Part shown: positions 24,532 through 33,563 of the stretch, one piece after another
How positions within the stretch are numbered: the stretch's first letter is position 1
Layout of the letters: each line of letters begins with the position of its first letter
Source of the DNA: Ruminococcus flavefaciens
GTDB lineage: Bacteria; Bacillota; Clostridia; Oscillospirales; Ruminococcaceae
DNA length: 64,000 nt
Reading direction: 5' to 3'
NCBI RefSeq assembly: GCF_900119075.1
Contig: NZ_FPIP01000003.1
Location: 1 to 64,000 of the forward strand
Notes under the pieces: generated by a model
Database searches by the model: none
What the model saw: the letters and a program-made list of their open reading frames with translations, nothing else
What the model was told of the DNA's origin: nothing
Translations under genes and position numbers: made by a program

Positions 24532-24633
24532 AGTTTAGAGCTGAGAGTTATGGAGTCGCCTGCAGCGACAAGATTTAAATAATGTGAGCGAACACATTAA
24601 CTCTAAACTCTTCACTCTCAACTCTGAACTTTG
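24532..24633. repeat. Two opposed degenerate heptamer arrays
   Basis: AGTTTAG AGCTGAG AGTTATG (24532-24552) and, on the other side of a short spacer, AACTCTA AACTCTT CACTCTC then AACTCTG AACTTTG (24599-24633). The arrays are roughly complementary. With the MITE and the iorA promoter they account for 24090-24652. Confidence 0.7.
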
Positions 24634-24652
24634 CGCATCAGCGCAAGGCTTA

Positions 24653-25579
24653 TCATGTTGTGGTTTCTGTTTCTTCCTCGGGATTGAGGATAATATCCTC
24701 CTCGGGGATATCCTCGGGAGTTACATTGAAGTCATACTCCGAGAATTTCTCGACTTTTTTGAGCCTTATTTTAAGACCGTTTTCATTGTCGAGATAAAGC
24801 TTTCCGTCGGTTATCTTCATGGTGAAGCCCTCGTAATCACGCCACATATAGAGCTGATCCTTTTTGTCGGGCTCCCACTCATAGGACGAGTTCTCGCCGA
24901 TTATGGACATTACCGCATTGTTGTCCTCGAAGACTTCGAGCCTGAATGCCGCATTTATGGGGTATTCGCCCAGCTTATCGGTATAGACGGTGCCGTCCGA
25001 GGTCACTTCCTCAGCCTCCCACCTGCCCATGAAGCCGCTGAAATCCGCTTTGTCAAGTCCCGGCTCTGTAGGACGCTCTATCTCGGTGAATTTATTGGTC
25101 TTCATGAGATAGATGATAGTTCCGTCGTCGTAATCGCCGTATCTCATAAGCATCTGTCCCTGTTTTATGGTACAGTCGTAGAAGTCCGTGGGACTTGCCA
25201 GATGAAGCACGTCATCGCCGTCGATATTGGTGATATTCCATGAGAAATTAAAGGTATTCTCCTTGCCGTGCGGATTGAGAGCGACTATCATTGTAGCGGT
25301 CTTGTCGTCATTTACCTCAAGCTTTGCAACTGCGCTGAGAGGATAGCCTGCATATTCTGTCTCGTATTCAACGTCCATTACAAGAGCCTTGTATGACTCC
25401 CATTTACCGAGGAACTGCTTTCCCTCGTTGTCTACGGGCTCGTTGTTAGTGGTTGCCTCTGCTGTTGCGGATTCTGTAGCGCTCTCCTTAGCGGAGCCCC
25501 TGGGCTTTTTGTCGGAACAGCCGCAGAAGGTACCTGCAAGCAGGAAGGCTGATAAGCAAAAACAAATTATCTTTTTCAT
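24653..25579 (-). CDS. Lipoprotein with two GKWE-type repeats
   Basis: 308 aa. Lipoprotein signal (LLAGTFCGC, Cys ~20) and an Ala/Thr/Glu linker. Two homologous ~110-aa repeats follow: FLGKWESYKALVMDVEYETE with AGYPLSAVAKLEVNDDKTAT, and FMGRWEAEEVTSDGTVYTDK with GEYPINAAFRLEVFEDNNAV. Each resembles the single repeat in the two genes upstream. The C-terminus is Glu/Thr-rich. Family unknown to me; the GKWE opening recalls lipocalin-like or DUF5640-type lipoproteins. Third gene of a three-gene operon, 12 nt after its neighbour. Confidence 0.82.
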   Translation of the reverse strand: MKKIICFCLSAFLLAGTFCGCSDKKPRGSAKESATESATAEATTNNEPVDNEGKQFLGKWESYKALVMDVEYETEYAGYPLSAVAKLEVNDDKTATMIVALNPHGKENTFNFSWNITNIDGDDVLHLASPTDFYDCTIKQGQMLMRYGDYDDGTIIYLMKTNKFTEIERPTEPGLDKADFSGFMGRWEAEEVTSDGTVYTDKLGEYPINAAFRLEVFEDNNAVMSIIGENSSYEWEPDKKDQLYMWRDYEGFTMKITDGKLYLDNENGLKIRLKKVEKFSEYDFNVTPEDIPEEDIILNPEEETETTT

Positions 25580-25591
25580 AATATCTCCTTT

Positions 25592-26074
25592 TTATTCTGT
25601 AATGCCGAAATTCTGTATAGCGCTTGCGGCGCTGTTTAGCAGGTAAGGATCTATCTCACTGAATTCGTCCACCTTGACGAGGTGTATCTGAGAGCTGTCC
25701 ATATCTATGACAAGGGCTTCGTCAACGTATGCAAGCTCCATGGTCTGAGTATCCTCCTTGCCGTTAAGGTCGGTTACTCTTATTTCTATCCTGTTTTCGT
25801 CGATGCCCTTCCATATAATGTCCTTGTCCTCGTTGGCATTCTGGATAATGGCATTGTTTACTGCGGAGTTCCATGTCACCTTGCCCTCCTTTGAGAGCTC
25901 AAAGCGGAAAAGCGCACCCACAGGGAGCATGAGATCCTCATACTTCTTGCCGTCAATGGTCATGTAGTCCGCCTCCCATTTGCCGTAATACTTGGGATCG
26001 CGCTTTGCACCGCAGCCTGCAAGGCAGCAGAGAAGAACTATGGCTGAAAGAGTAAAAGCTATTATCTTTTTCAT
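25592..26074 (-). CDS. Small lipoprotein with one GKWE-type repeat
   Basis: 160 aa. Lipobox LCCLAGCGA (Cys ~21). The single domain starts YYGKWEADYMTIDGKKYEDL and has LPVGALFRFELSKEGKVTW, then a strand-rich tail ending in a helix. It is homologous to each half of the following 308-aa protein. Its start overlaps the stop of the upstream gene (ATGA at 26071-26074), so translation is coupled. Function unknown. Confidence 0.83.
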   Translation of the reverse strand: MKKIIAFTLSAIVLLCCLAGCGAKRDPKYYGKWEADYMTIDGKKYEDLMLPVGALFRFELSKEGKVTWNSAVNNAIIQNANEDKDIIWKGIDENRIEIRVTDLNGKEDTQTMELAYVDEALVIDMDSSQIHLVKVDEFSEIDPYLLNSAASAIQNFGITE

Positions 26075-26538
26075 GTTTCAGCTCCTTTTTCCGTAAATTT
26101 AGTGACCTTGGCGAGGTATATATCGAGAGTTCCCTCGTTGGTCTGTTTTTTCATTACAAGGTCGCAGCCCATGTAGTCATAATACTCGGTGAGCTCGCCC
26201 ATTTCCTCGTAAAGGAGCCTTACGCCGCCGTCGGAGGTGACCTCCCAGCTTACCTGCTGTTTATTTCCGTCAGCATCCCACCAGAAGCCGCTGCCGTCGG
26301 CAGCCAGTTCATAGCGGCTGCAATTGATCTCGGTCTTGTCGATCTCTCTGCCGTCGAGGTATTCTCTTGCGGTCTCCCATTTGCCTGTGGTATTGGTTTT
26401 CAGCTCGTTCATCGAGAGGTTGTTCACAGTCTCTACGGACGCCTTTATTCCGCTGTTTGAAACAGGTCGGCTGCCGCAGGAGGCTCCGCAGACAGCGAGT
26501 GCCGCCGCAGCGCAGATGCAGAAAAACTGCTTTTTCAT
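26071..26538 (-). CDS. Small lipoprotein, more divergent GKWE type
   Basis: 155 aa. Signal peptide ends CGASCGS. The domain has NTTGKWETAREYLDGREID, CSRYELAADGSGFWWDADG, VSWEVTSDGGVRLLYEE and a C-terminal IYLAKVTKFTE that matches HLVKVDEFSE and RLKKVEKFSE in the two downstream proteins. First gene of the lipoprotein operon, with its own promoter at 26591-26619. Function unknown. Confidence 0.82.
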   Translation of the reverse strand: MKKQFFCICAAAALAVCGASCGSRPVSNSGIKASVETVNNLSMNELKTNTTGKWETAREYLDGREIDKTEINCSRYELAADGSGFWWDADGNKQQVSWEVTSDGGVRLLYEEMGELTEYYDYMGCDLVMKKQTNEGTLDIYLAKVTKFTEKGAET

Positions 26539-26590
26539 ATATGCTGTCCTTTCTTACAGCAGGTCATCTGCTGTTGACTTGATTATATGT

Positions 26591-26619
26591 ATTATACATT
26601 AAATTTTAACTGTTGTAAA
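26591..26619 (-). promoter_or_regulatory. Promoter of the three-lipoprotein operon
   Basis: Minus strand TTTACA, 17 nt, TATAAT, about 50 nt before the 26538 start. Confidence 0.7.
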
Positions 26620-26636
26620 GTCCTTTTTTGCGAAAA

Positions 26637-26665
26637 AGGCTGCCGCAGTGCGCGGCAGCCTGTGT
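26637..26665 (-). terminator. pssA terminator
   Basis: AGGCTGCCGC and GCGGCAGCCT pair around a 5-nt loop; on the minus strand a TTTTT run follows. It abuts the pssA stop codon. Confidence 0.9.
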
Positions 26666-26667
26666 TT

Positions 26668-27312
26668 TTACCTTGTTTTGGTCTTGTAGAGCATCCAGAT
26701 GAGCTCGATAACGCCTACTCCGATGAAGCACAGCATGGTCTTCATGCTTGGCTTTTTCACCTTGAATCTTGTGATGAAGGCGATAGCGATGAGCAGCAGA
26801 GCTCCGCCGTATATCTCGGGGAACCAGTCTCCGCCGATATCCTTATGGAAGCTGTAAATCAGCGGTATTATCAGCGCAACGCTGGTAACGGGCAGACCTT
26901 CATAGACCTTGCGGTTCTCGGAGGTCTTTTTCTGACGTTCCTCCTCGGCTACATTGAAGTACGCAAGTCTTATGACGGCGCACAGAGGGAAGAGCACGAG
27001 AATAGGCAGGTCGCACCAGTCCTTCATTCCTACGGAATAGCCTATGACCGCAGGAAGAACTCCGAAGCAGATAGCGTCGCAAAGGGAATCTATCTGTATT
27101 CCGAATTTCTTTTCGCTTTCGGTACGGTCTTTTTTTGTACGGGCGACCTTACCGTCGAACATATCACACAGTCCCGAGACCATAAGGCATATTATGGCGT
27201 ATTCGGGGTGAGGTCTCGTGCCGCCGTAGCCGACTGCGAAAAGCATACCGATAACGGAGGAAACGAGGCTCATATATGTAAGAATAACCGTATAGTTATA
27301 GAATCCAATCAT
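26668..27312 (-). CDS. pssA: CDP-diacylglycerol-serine O-phosphatidyltransferase
   Basis: 214-aa integral membrane protein that makes phosphatidylserine from CDP-diacylglycerol and serine. The CDP-alcohol phosphotransferase signature is complete: CDMFDGKVARTKKD followed by KKFGIQIDSLCD, giving the D-G-x2-A-R...G-x3-D-x3-D metal site. Several hydrophobic segments follow to the C-terminus. The charged residues between AR and G are longer than in short-form enzymes, as in Gram-positive type II PssA. No decarboxylase gene is next to it in this window. Confidence 0.88.
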   Translation of the reverse strand: MIGFYNYTVILTYMSLVSSVIGMLFAVGYGGTRPHPEYAIICLMVSGLCDMFDGKVARTKKDRTESEKKFGIQIDSLCDAICFGVLPAVIGYSVGMKDWCDLPILVLFPLCAVIRLAYFNVAEEERQKKTSENRKVYEGLPVTSVALIIPLIYSFHKDIGGDWFPEIYGGALLLIAIAFITRFKVKKPSMKTMLCFIGVGVIELIWMLYKTKTR

Positions 27313-27557
27313 TTATCAAAACCTCAGACAGCTTAATTGCTTGATTAATAATAATTATAACACAGGCGCAGCATTGTGATATGATGCCCGATACGCAGGG
27401 AGCGGATATCTGATCTGCATATCTGCGCGGACATTATAATCATTATGAACGCACTGCGTTCATTATATCACAAAATCCGACTCGTTTCAAGTATTTTCTT
27501 TCAAATGCTGCAAGTAAAATATGGATTTTTTGTGAATTTTACGCAAAAATGCGGTTA

Positions 27558-29795
27558 TTACGCCTTTTTCGGTCTGCCGCGCTTCTTAGGAGCCGTTTCG
27601 GTCTTTTCGGGAGCAGGCTTTGCCGTCTTTTTTCTGCCCGAGGTCTTTGATGCTGTGGTTTTTGCCGCTGTTCTCTTTGCAGGAGCTTTATTAGCCGCAG
27701 CTTTCTTCTCAGCGCCCTTTTCGCGGTTCTTACGGAGCTGTTCCTGACGGCTGCTCTTGTTTTCAAGGGCTTTGTATGCTTCTTCGTAGAAGTATTCCTG
27801 CGAATTGAAGGGTATATCGGAGTTTCTGCGCTCGCGGATATAAGTGCCGTCGCTGAGCATTATCCTTGCCTTGGTGTTGTCACGCATGATAACGCTGAAC
27901 ATCTCGCGGATACGCTTTTTCAGGCGCTCGTCCTCAACAGGAGCCGCGACCTCGACTCTGCGTATAGTATTTCTGCTCATATAGTCGGCTGAGCCGATGT
28001 AAATTTTCTGGTCGGGACCGTTCTCGCCGAATATGAATATACGGCTGTGCTCAAGGAAACGTCCCACTACGCTGCGGACGGAGATATTCTCGGTATAGCC
28101 CTGAACTCCTGCGATAAGGCAGCAAAGTCCGCGGACTATGAGCTCTACCCTGACACCTGCCTGCGAAGCCTCGACCAGCTTTGCGATAATGGCGGAGTCG
28201 TTGAGGGAGTTTATCTTTGCGGCGATATAGCCCTTTCCGCCGCTTTTGGCAATAGCTATCTGTTCGTCCATCATAGCCAGCACCTGTGGTCTGAGAGCAA
28301 GGGGCGACACAAGGAGCTTGTTGGTCTTTTCAACGAATGTGCCATTTTGCAGAGACTCGAATACTGCCTCTGCGTCGGCAGCGATGTCTCTGTCGGCTGT
28401 GAGCAGCATCAAGTCGGTGTAGAGTGCGGCTGTCTTTTCGTTATAGTTGCCCGTGCCTATCTGCGTCACGTAGTCGAAGCTGCCGCCCTGCGCCTTGCGT
28501 GTGATGAGCAGGAGCTTCGAGTGAGCCTTGTACTCCTTGGGACCGTAAATGACATTTACGCCTGCCTCCTGCAAATGCTTTGACCATTCTATGTTGTTTT
28601 CCTCGTCAAATCGGGCGCGGAGCTCTATCATAACGAGTACGTCCTTGCCGTTTTCAGCGGCGGTGCACAGTGCGTCTATGACCTTGCTGTTCCGCGCAAG
28701 ACGGTAGAGAGTTATCTTTATTGAAGTCACCTTGGGATCGTTTGCGGACTCCTGCAAGAGCCTGATAAACGACTGATTTATGGACTCAAAGGGGTAGCTC
28801 AGCAGTATATCCCTTGACTTGACCTGCGAGAACACAGGGCGCGTATCCGAGAGAGCCGCAGGCTTCCGCGGAGTGCGGAGGGTATAGTGGAGCTTGGGAT
28901 TATCGTCGTATTCCTGCAATGTGAACAGGTACGACAGGTCGAGAGGTATCCTTGATGTGAATACACGGGCGTTCTTTATTTTCAGCTTCTTGCAGAGGTA
29001 ATCCAGTGCGTCGCGGCTGAAAACTCCCGTCATTTCAAGGCGCATAGGCTGGAGCTTCTGGCGTTTGTCGACAAGCTCCTCCATGCGTCTGCGGAACTCG
29101 GGACCTGTTCCCGAAGCCGTAATAGCGGCGCTTCGGGTAACTCTTATGAGAGTACGGTCTATGACCTTGTAATTCTTGAACATCTGGTGGGCAAAGTGCA
29201 GTATAACTTCCTCTGCGAGGATAAAGCGCTTGCCGTTGCCGTCCAGTGGGATTATGCGCTCTGAGCGGTTTATGGTGGCAGGTATCAGACCTATGGATAT
29301 GCCTTTTTTCGCACCGAGCTGTACTACTGCGTATATCTCCTTGTTATGGAGAAACGGGAATGGCAGGGCGTCATTTATGACTATGCCCGAGATAAAGGGC
29401 TTCAGCTCGCGCTTGAAGTACAGCTCAAGCTGTGCCAGCTCTTCCTTTGTCATCTTGTCAAAGGAAACGTGCTCATAGCCGAATTCCGCCAGTTCGCTCA
29501 TGGTAGTGAGGAAAGCTCCCTCAACGGAGGGCTGTAGTCTGCGGACTGCCGTGAAAATAGCGTCAAGCTGCTGGTCGGGAGTCATTCCCGAGAATTTGTC
29601 GGGCTTAGTATTTTTTTTCTTAGCTTTTTCTGTTATAGAGCCCACACGGACCATGAAAAATTCGTCCAGATTGCTCTGATATATTGCGGAAAATGAAAGT
29701 CTTTCAAGAAGGGGCGTATCGGGATCGACGGCTTCTTCGAGGACTCTTTTATTGAATTTTATCCAAGAAAGCTCTCGGTTTTCGAGATATTCCAT
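27558..29795 (-). CDS. ppk1: Polyphosphate kinase 1 with Lys/Ala-rich C-terminal tail
   Basis: 745 aa. Catalyses reversible transfer of the ATP gamma-phosphate to polyphosphate. The N-terminus YLENRELSWIKFNKRVLEEA is the PPK1 signature; DEFFMVRVG, YKAHSKLLLI with the phosphorylated His region, IGTGNYNEKTAALYTDLML and YIGSADYMSRNTIRRVEVA complete the phospholipase-D-like core. After about residue 690 there is an unusual basic tail rich in Lys, Ala, Pro and Thr, ending TAPKKRGRPKKA, an AT-hook-like motif. Lies 44 nt downstream of the uridine-kinase-like gene and probably in its operon. The gap to pssA (27313-27557) holds no gene that I can see. Confidence 0.94.
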   Translation of the reverse strand: MEYLENRELSWIKFNKRVLEEAVDPDTPLLERLSFSAIYQSNLDEFFMVRVGSITEKAKKKNTKPDKFSGMTPDQQLDAIFTAVRRLQPSVEGAFLTTMSELAEFGYEHVSFDKMTKEELAQLELYFKRELKPFISGIVINDALPFPFLHNKEIYAVVQLGAKKGISIGLIPATINRSERIIPLDGNGKRFILAEEVILHFAHQMFKNYKVIDRTLIRVTRSAAITASGTGPEFRRRMEELVDKRQKLQPMRLEMTGVFSRDALDYLCKKLKIKNARVFTSRIPLDLSYLFTLQEYDDNPKLHYTLRTPRKPAALSDTRPVFSQVKSRDILLSYPFESINQSFIRLLQESANDPKVTSIKITLYRLARNSKVIDALCTAAENGKDVLVMIELRARFDEENNIEWSKHLQEAGVNVIYGPKEYKAHSKLLLITRKAQGGSFDYVTQIGTGNYNEKTAALYTDLMLLTADRDIAADAEAVFESLQNGTFVEKTNKLLVSPLALRPQVLAMMDEQIAIAKSGGKGYIAAKINSLNDSAIIAKLVEASQAGVRVELIVRGLCCLIAGVQGYTENISVRSVVGRFLEHSRIFIFGENGPDQKIYIGSADYMSRNTIRRVEVAAPVEDERLKKRIREMFSVIMRDNTKARIMLSDGTYIRERRNSDIPFNSQEYFYEEAYKALENKSSRQEQLRKNREKGAEKKAAANKAPAKRTAAKTTASKTSGRKKTAKPAPEKTETAPKKRGRPKKA

Positions 29796-29839
29796 ATTAT
29801 TCTGTCTCCTATTCTATATGGGACTATCCGTCCCGATCA

Positions 29840-30760
29840 TCAGTATTTGAATTGTCCGTTGCCTATGAATTCGCATATTAGCGAATCGGGAGTTATATCC
29901 GCCTTGTCAAGCGGAGTGAGCTGCTCCAGTACGGCTATGCACTCCCTTACCTCGGGAACGTCGGAAAGCTCCCCGAGCTGTCCGAGGAGGTCGTTGCGGT
30001 ATGCCGAAAGCTCGTAGGACATGAAGGTATCCACGTCGTAGTCCGAGCGGTACTTGTAGGGCATTATGTACTTGTTCTCGCCTGCCTCAACGCTGTGGAA
30101 CATATTCATTGTCTCGCGGAGAGAGCGCTTGCGGAAGTTCCTGTCGCGTATCATGCGGCGCATAAGTCTTACCCTTGAGGGGTGAAGAAGTATGTTCTCG
30201 CCCGATATTCTGGTGCGGACGCTGACGTATATCTTGCTTATCATGCTGTCGGGAACGGTGATAACAGCAGGATTCAGGGCGTGTATGCCCTCGAAAATAA
30301 CTATTTCGCCCTTGTTTCTCTTGAATTTTCTGCCCGAGCCTGTACGGGTAGAGGTCTTGAAGTCGTATTTCGGCAGCTCTATCTCGCGGCAGGCGCTTAT
30401 AGCCTCTATCTGCTGATTGAGGAGCTGACTGTCCACGCGGAGTGGGGACTCCAGATCCATTTTGCCCTCTGCCGCAAGAGCCTTTTCGGCTTCTGTCAGC
30501 GGACAGAACCAGTTGTCCATGGAAAGGGTGTGAGTTTCGTGCCCCATGTCGTCAAGGAGCTTTTCTATCATCATCGCCGTAGTGGTCTTGCCCGAGCCCG
30601 AAGGCCCCGAGAGGAGTATTACAGGCTTTTCGCTGTAATTTTCGGCGATATCGTTGGCTATCTGTGTGAGCTTGTAGAGGTAGTCCTCGTTGACTGCCCT
30701 TACATAGTCTTTCGGATCTTTTTCTATTTCCTGATTTATTCTTGCTATTTCAATATTCAT
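29840..30760 (-). CDS. Uridine kinase-like P-loop nucleoside kinase
   Basis: 306 aa, phosphoribulokinase/uridine kinase family. Walker A ILLSGPSGSGKTTTAMMIEK; LSMDNWFCPLTEAEKAL is the substrate-lid Asp region; LPKYDFKTSTRTG and GEIVIFEGIHALNP (Walker B-like) follow; RLMRRMIRDRNFRKRS supplies the lid arginines. The short N-terminal extension and the C-terminal ~60 residues resemble Udk-related proteins that follow a TGS-like domain in other Firmicutes. Substrate not certain. It heads an operon with ppk1. Confidence 0.85.
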   Translation of the reverse strand: MNIEIARINQEIEKDPKDYVRAVNEDYLYKLTQIANDIAENYSEKPVILLSGPSGSGKTTTAMMIEKLLDDMGHETHTLSMDNWFCPLTEAEKALAAEGKMDLESPLRVDSQLLNQQIEAISACREIELPKYDFKTSTRTGSGRKFKRNKGEIVIFEGIHALNPAVITVPDSMISKIYVSVRTRISGENILLHPSRVRLMRRMIRDRNFRKRSLRETMNMFHSVEAGENKYIMPYKYRSDYDVDTFMSYELSAYRNDLLGQLGELSDVPEVRECIAVLEQLTPLDKADITPDSLICEFIGNGQFKY

Positions 30761-30852
30761 TAAAGGTCTCCTGTATGTTTATTTTTTTTCAGCGGAGCTT
30801 CTGCTTGCGCCGCCGTGAAAATCAGTAATGATGTAACATCAGTTATACTGAT

Positions 30853-30881
30853 ATTATATCACATTTTTTGGCACATTTCAA
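30853..30881 (-). promoter_or_regulatory. Promoter of the udk-like/ppk1 operon
   Basis: Minus strand TTGAAA, 17 nt, TATAAT, followed by a palindrome ATCAGTATAACTGAT in the early leader. Confidence 0.72.
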
Positions 30882-30936
30882 CCCGTCAATTTGGTATTTT
30901 TAACGTTGTATTCAACAGAGCGTTGAATTTTGAGCA

Positions 30937-30966
30937 TGAAAAAGCTCCTCTATGACTGAGGAGCTT
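30937..30966 (-). terminator. Terminator of the ChW-repeat gene
   Basis: AAGCTCCTC and GAGGAGCTT pair around a 7-nt loop; on the minus strand a TTTTT run follows. Confidence 0.82.
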
Positions 30967-31013
30967 GTAAAATAAATTTAATTTATTGGCTTACAATTAA
31001 GATGTGATCCGAA

Positions 31014-31733
31014 TCAATTATAATAAGCGTAAGCTTGTCCGTCTTCTGATTGTGGAGCTATCGCACAGGTGTTTTTTTCCATAAATTTTACTCTGATAGC
31101 TTCTACCCTTACGCCATGTCCGTTGCCTGCGGGATTGCCGTTTTTAGTCCAGTTCAGCCAACCTCTTCCCTGTATATGGACCTGATAAAAAACATCATAG
31201 TAGTTTTCTTTGCTTCTAATTTTGATTGCCTGAATAGCTTTTGCCTGACCTGTTGTTCCTGCCATATGTTCTTTGAGCATAGCAGACTCAAGCCATTCGT
31301 TCATATTGTAACCCTTGATAGTGCATGTGGGCGCACCGGTTGTCCACTCCTGCCAGCCTGTTTCATTAGCATACTGCACACAGTATTCTACATTAGGATC
31401 ACCGATTATAAATGCTTCTAACCTTTTTGCTTTGCCTGTAGTACCGATGTATGTATTTATCTGGTCATATACTTCTTCTAGTTTAAGCGATTTTAAATAA
31501 GACTGTTGTGCATAACAATTCCCGAGTATCCACCTTGTATCCTGCCAGCCATATGTTTGACAATGAGCAATAAATGGAGCATTTTTATCTGATACAGCAT
31601 TATTTATCCATGAAAATGAGATAGAAAAAGCAGCGGTGCTTTTCGGGGTTATAAGATCTGTTGCGGAAACTGATCCTGTTAAAAGAGTAAATGCAAGTGT
31701 ACAGCCTGTTAGTTTTTTGAATAATTTTTTCAT
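31014..31733 (-). CDS. Secreted ChW-repeat protein
   Basis: 239 aa with a signal peptide (KKLTGCTLAFTLLTGSVSA). The mature part consists of three Clostridial hydrophobic W (ChW) repeats of about 50 residues: each carries GW, then a GTTGKAKRLEAFIIG or GTTGQAKAIQAIKIR type block; the last ends HIQGRGWLNWTKNGNPAGN with VRVEAIRVKF. ChW repeats occur in surface and secreted proteins of Clostridia and may mediate protein or glycan binding. No catalytic domain. Base composition is noticeably more AT-rich than its neighbours, a possible sign of transfer. Own promoter and terminator. Confidence 0.85.
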   Translation of the reverse strand: MKKLFKKLTGCTLAFTLLTGSVSATDLITPKSTAAFSISFSWINNAVSDKNAPFIAHCQTYGWQDTRWILGNCYAQQSYLKSLKLEEVYDQINTYIGTTGKAKRLEAFIIGDPNVEYCVQYANETGWQEWTTGAPTCTIKGYNMNEWLESAMLKEHMAGTTGQAKAIQAIKIRSKENYYDVFYQVHIQGRGWLNWTKNGNPAGNGHGVRVEAIRVKFMEKNTCAIAPQSEDGQAYAYYN

Positions 31734-31821
31734 TTTTTCCTCCGTAATGTAGTGTTGTTGTGATTATGTTAGCCATATAATTAGTTCAGATAAAAATAGT
31801 GTATTTTTTCTAAACGATTAC

Positions 31822-31850
31822 ATTATAGCATTAGACTGATTAAAAGTCAA
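31822..31850 (-). promoter_or_regulatory. Promoter of the ChW-repeat gene
   Basis: Minus strand TTGACT, 17 nt, TATAAT, about 85 nt before the start codon. The rest of the 31734-32077 gap is AT-rich and shows only this and the glyQS promoter. Confidence 0.75.
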
Positions 31851-32008
31851 TATTTAAATTAAAGTCTGGCGAAACATTTTACAAATAAAAAATGATATTG
31901 AGGTGCTCAAACATAGTCCTCTCTGTTCATAAAAAAGGACAGCTGCTTCTCAATACGGGGAGTATCATTGAAAGACTCGGGTGGGTATTATCCGTATTTA
32001 CAAAATAC

Positions 32009-32037
32009 TTGACTTTTTCGCGCGTTTGCGGTAAAAT
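32009..32037 (+). promoter_or_regulatory. Promoter of glyQS
   Basis: TTGACT, 17 nt, TAAAAT. The leader is only ~35 nt, so there is no room for a T-box. Confidence 0.72.
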
Positions 32038-32077
32038 ATAAGTTGACTATTAAAAAATAAAAGCGAGGTTGCTTATT

Positions 32078-33484
32078 ATGCTTAAAAACAATGAAAAAGT
32101 AATGGACAAGATAGTTGACCTTTGTAAGTCAAAGGGCTTCGTATACCCTGGCTCCGAGATCTACGGCGGTCTTGCTAATACATGGGACTACGGTCCGCTG
32201 GGCGTTGAGCTCAAAAACAACATCAAGAAGGCATGGCTCAAAAAGTTCGTTCAGGAGAACAAGTACAACGTAGGTCTTGACTCCGCTATCCTCATGAACC
32301 CACAGACATGGGTTGCTTCGGGACATATCGGCGGCTTCTCAGATCCTCTCATGGACTGTAAGGAGTGTAAGACTCGTCACCGTGCTGACAACCTCATCGA
32401 GGACTTCGACGGCACAAACGTTGCAGGCTGGTCCAACGAGCAGATGATGAACTACATCAAGGAAAAAGGCATCTGCTGCCCTAACTGCGGCAAGCAGAAC
32501 TTCACTGATATCCGTCAGTTCAACCTCATGTTCAAGACATTCCAGGGCGTTACCGAGGACAGCAAGTCCGAGCTCTATCTCCGCCCCGAGACTGCACAGG
32601 GTATCTTTGTAAACTTCGCAAATATCCAGAGAACCACACGTAAAAAGGTTCCTTTCGGCGTTGCTCAGGTAGGTAAGTCCTTCCGTAACGAGATAACACC
32701 CGGTAACTTTATCTTCCGTGTACGTGAATTCGAGCAGATGGAGCTTGAGTTCTTCTGCAAGCCGGGCACTGACCTTGAGTGGTTCGACTACTGGAGAAGC
32801 TACTGCAAGAACTTCCTGCTCTCACTTGGTCTCAAGGAGGAGAATATCCGTCTCCGCGACCACGACAAGGAGGAGCTCTGCTTCTATTCAAAGGCTACAA
32901 CAGACTTCGAGTACCTCTTCCCATTCGGCTGGGGCGAGCTCTGGGGCGTTGCTGACAGAACAGACTATGACCTCACACAGCACATCAATACCAGCGGCAA
33001 GTCACTTGAATACTTCGATCCCGAGACAAACGAGAAGTATATCCCATACGTTATCGAGCCTTCTCTCGGCGTAGAGAGACTCTTCCTCTCAGTTGTTACA
33101 GAGGCTTACGACGAGGAAGAAATGGTATCAACAGACAAGGACGGCAAGGAGAAGAGAGAGACAAGAACAGTTATGCACTTCCACCCTGCACTTGCTCCTT
33201 TCAAGTGTGCTGTACTTCCGCTCGTCAAGAAGCTCACACCAAAGGCTGAGGAAGTATACGATATGCTCTCCAAGAAGTTCATGGTAGACTTCGACGAGGC
33301 AGGTACTATCGGTAAGAGATACCGCCGTCAGGACGAGATAGGTACTCCGTTCTGCATCACATACGACTTCGATACACTGGAGAAGGACAACTGCGTAACT
33401 GTCCGCGACCGTGACACAATGCAGCAGGAGAGAGTTGCTATCGACGACCTCGTTGCTTACCTCGAAGCTAAGATGATATTCTGA
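32078..33484 (+). CDS. glyQS: Glycyl-tRNA synthetase, single-chain dimeric type
   Basis: 468-aa class II aminoacyl-tRNA synthetase. [20 protein letters not shown] and [16 protein letters not shown] open the protein; [20 protein letters not shown] and [17 protein letters not shown] form motif 2 context; [15 protein letters not shown] is motif 3. The anticodon-binding domain occupies the C-terminal ~110 residues ([12 protein letters not shown]). The zinc-like CKECKTRH...CCPNCGKQ insert typical of the family is present. The ATG at 32078 is preceded by GCGAGG; the frame opens three codons earlier with TTG. Codon use is that of a highly expressed gene. Confidence 0.97.
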   Translation: MLKNNEKVMDKIVDLCKSKGFVYPGSEIYGGLANTWDYGPLGVELKNNIKKAWLKKFVQENKYNVGLDSAILMNPQTWVASGHIGGFSDPLMDCKECKTRHRADNLIEDFDGTNVAGWSNEQMMNYIKEKGICCPNCGKQNFTDIRQFNLMFKTFQGVTEDSKSELYLRPETAQGIFVNFANIQRTTRKKVPFGVAQVGKSFRNEITPGNFIFRVREFEQMELEFFCKPGTDLEWFDYWRSYCKNFLLSLGLKEENIRLRDHDKEELCFYSKATTDFEYLFPFGWGELWGVADRTDYDLTQHINTSGKSLEYFDPETNEKYIPYVIEPSLGVERLFLSVVTEAYDEEEMVSTDKDGKEKRETRTVMHFHPALAPFKCAVLPLVKKLTPKAEEVYDMLSKKFMVDFDEAGTIGKRYRRQDEIGTPFCITYDFDTLEKDNCVTVRDRDTMQQERVAIDDLVAYLEAKMIF

Positions 33485-33550
33485 TTGCAGGGAACGCCGT
33501 TCTCGGAGTTCCGCAATTCACAAAAAAGTAGGGGCGGATATTATCCGCCC
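33485..33550. repeat. Two REP palindromes after glyQS
   Basis: A GCAGGGAACGCC/GGAGTTCCGC hairpin (33487-33514) and a canonical GTAG plus GGGCGGATATTATCCGCCC (33528-33550). Confidence 0.75.
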
Positions 33551-33563
33551 TTTAATTATGCAT

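Noticed and set aside
32038..32077. T-box or glycine riboswitch for glyQS
   Set aside because: The leader from the predicted start of transcription is about 35 nt, too short for either.
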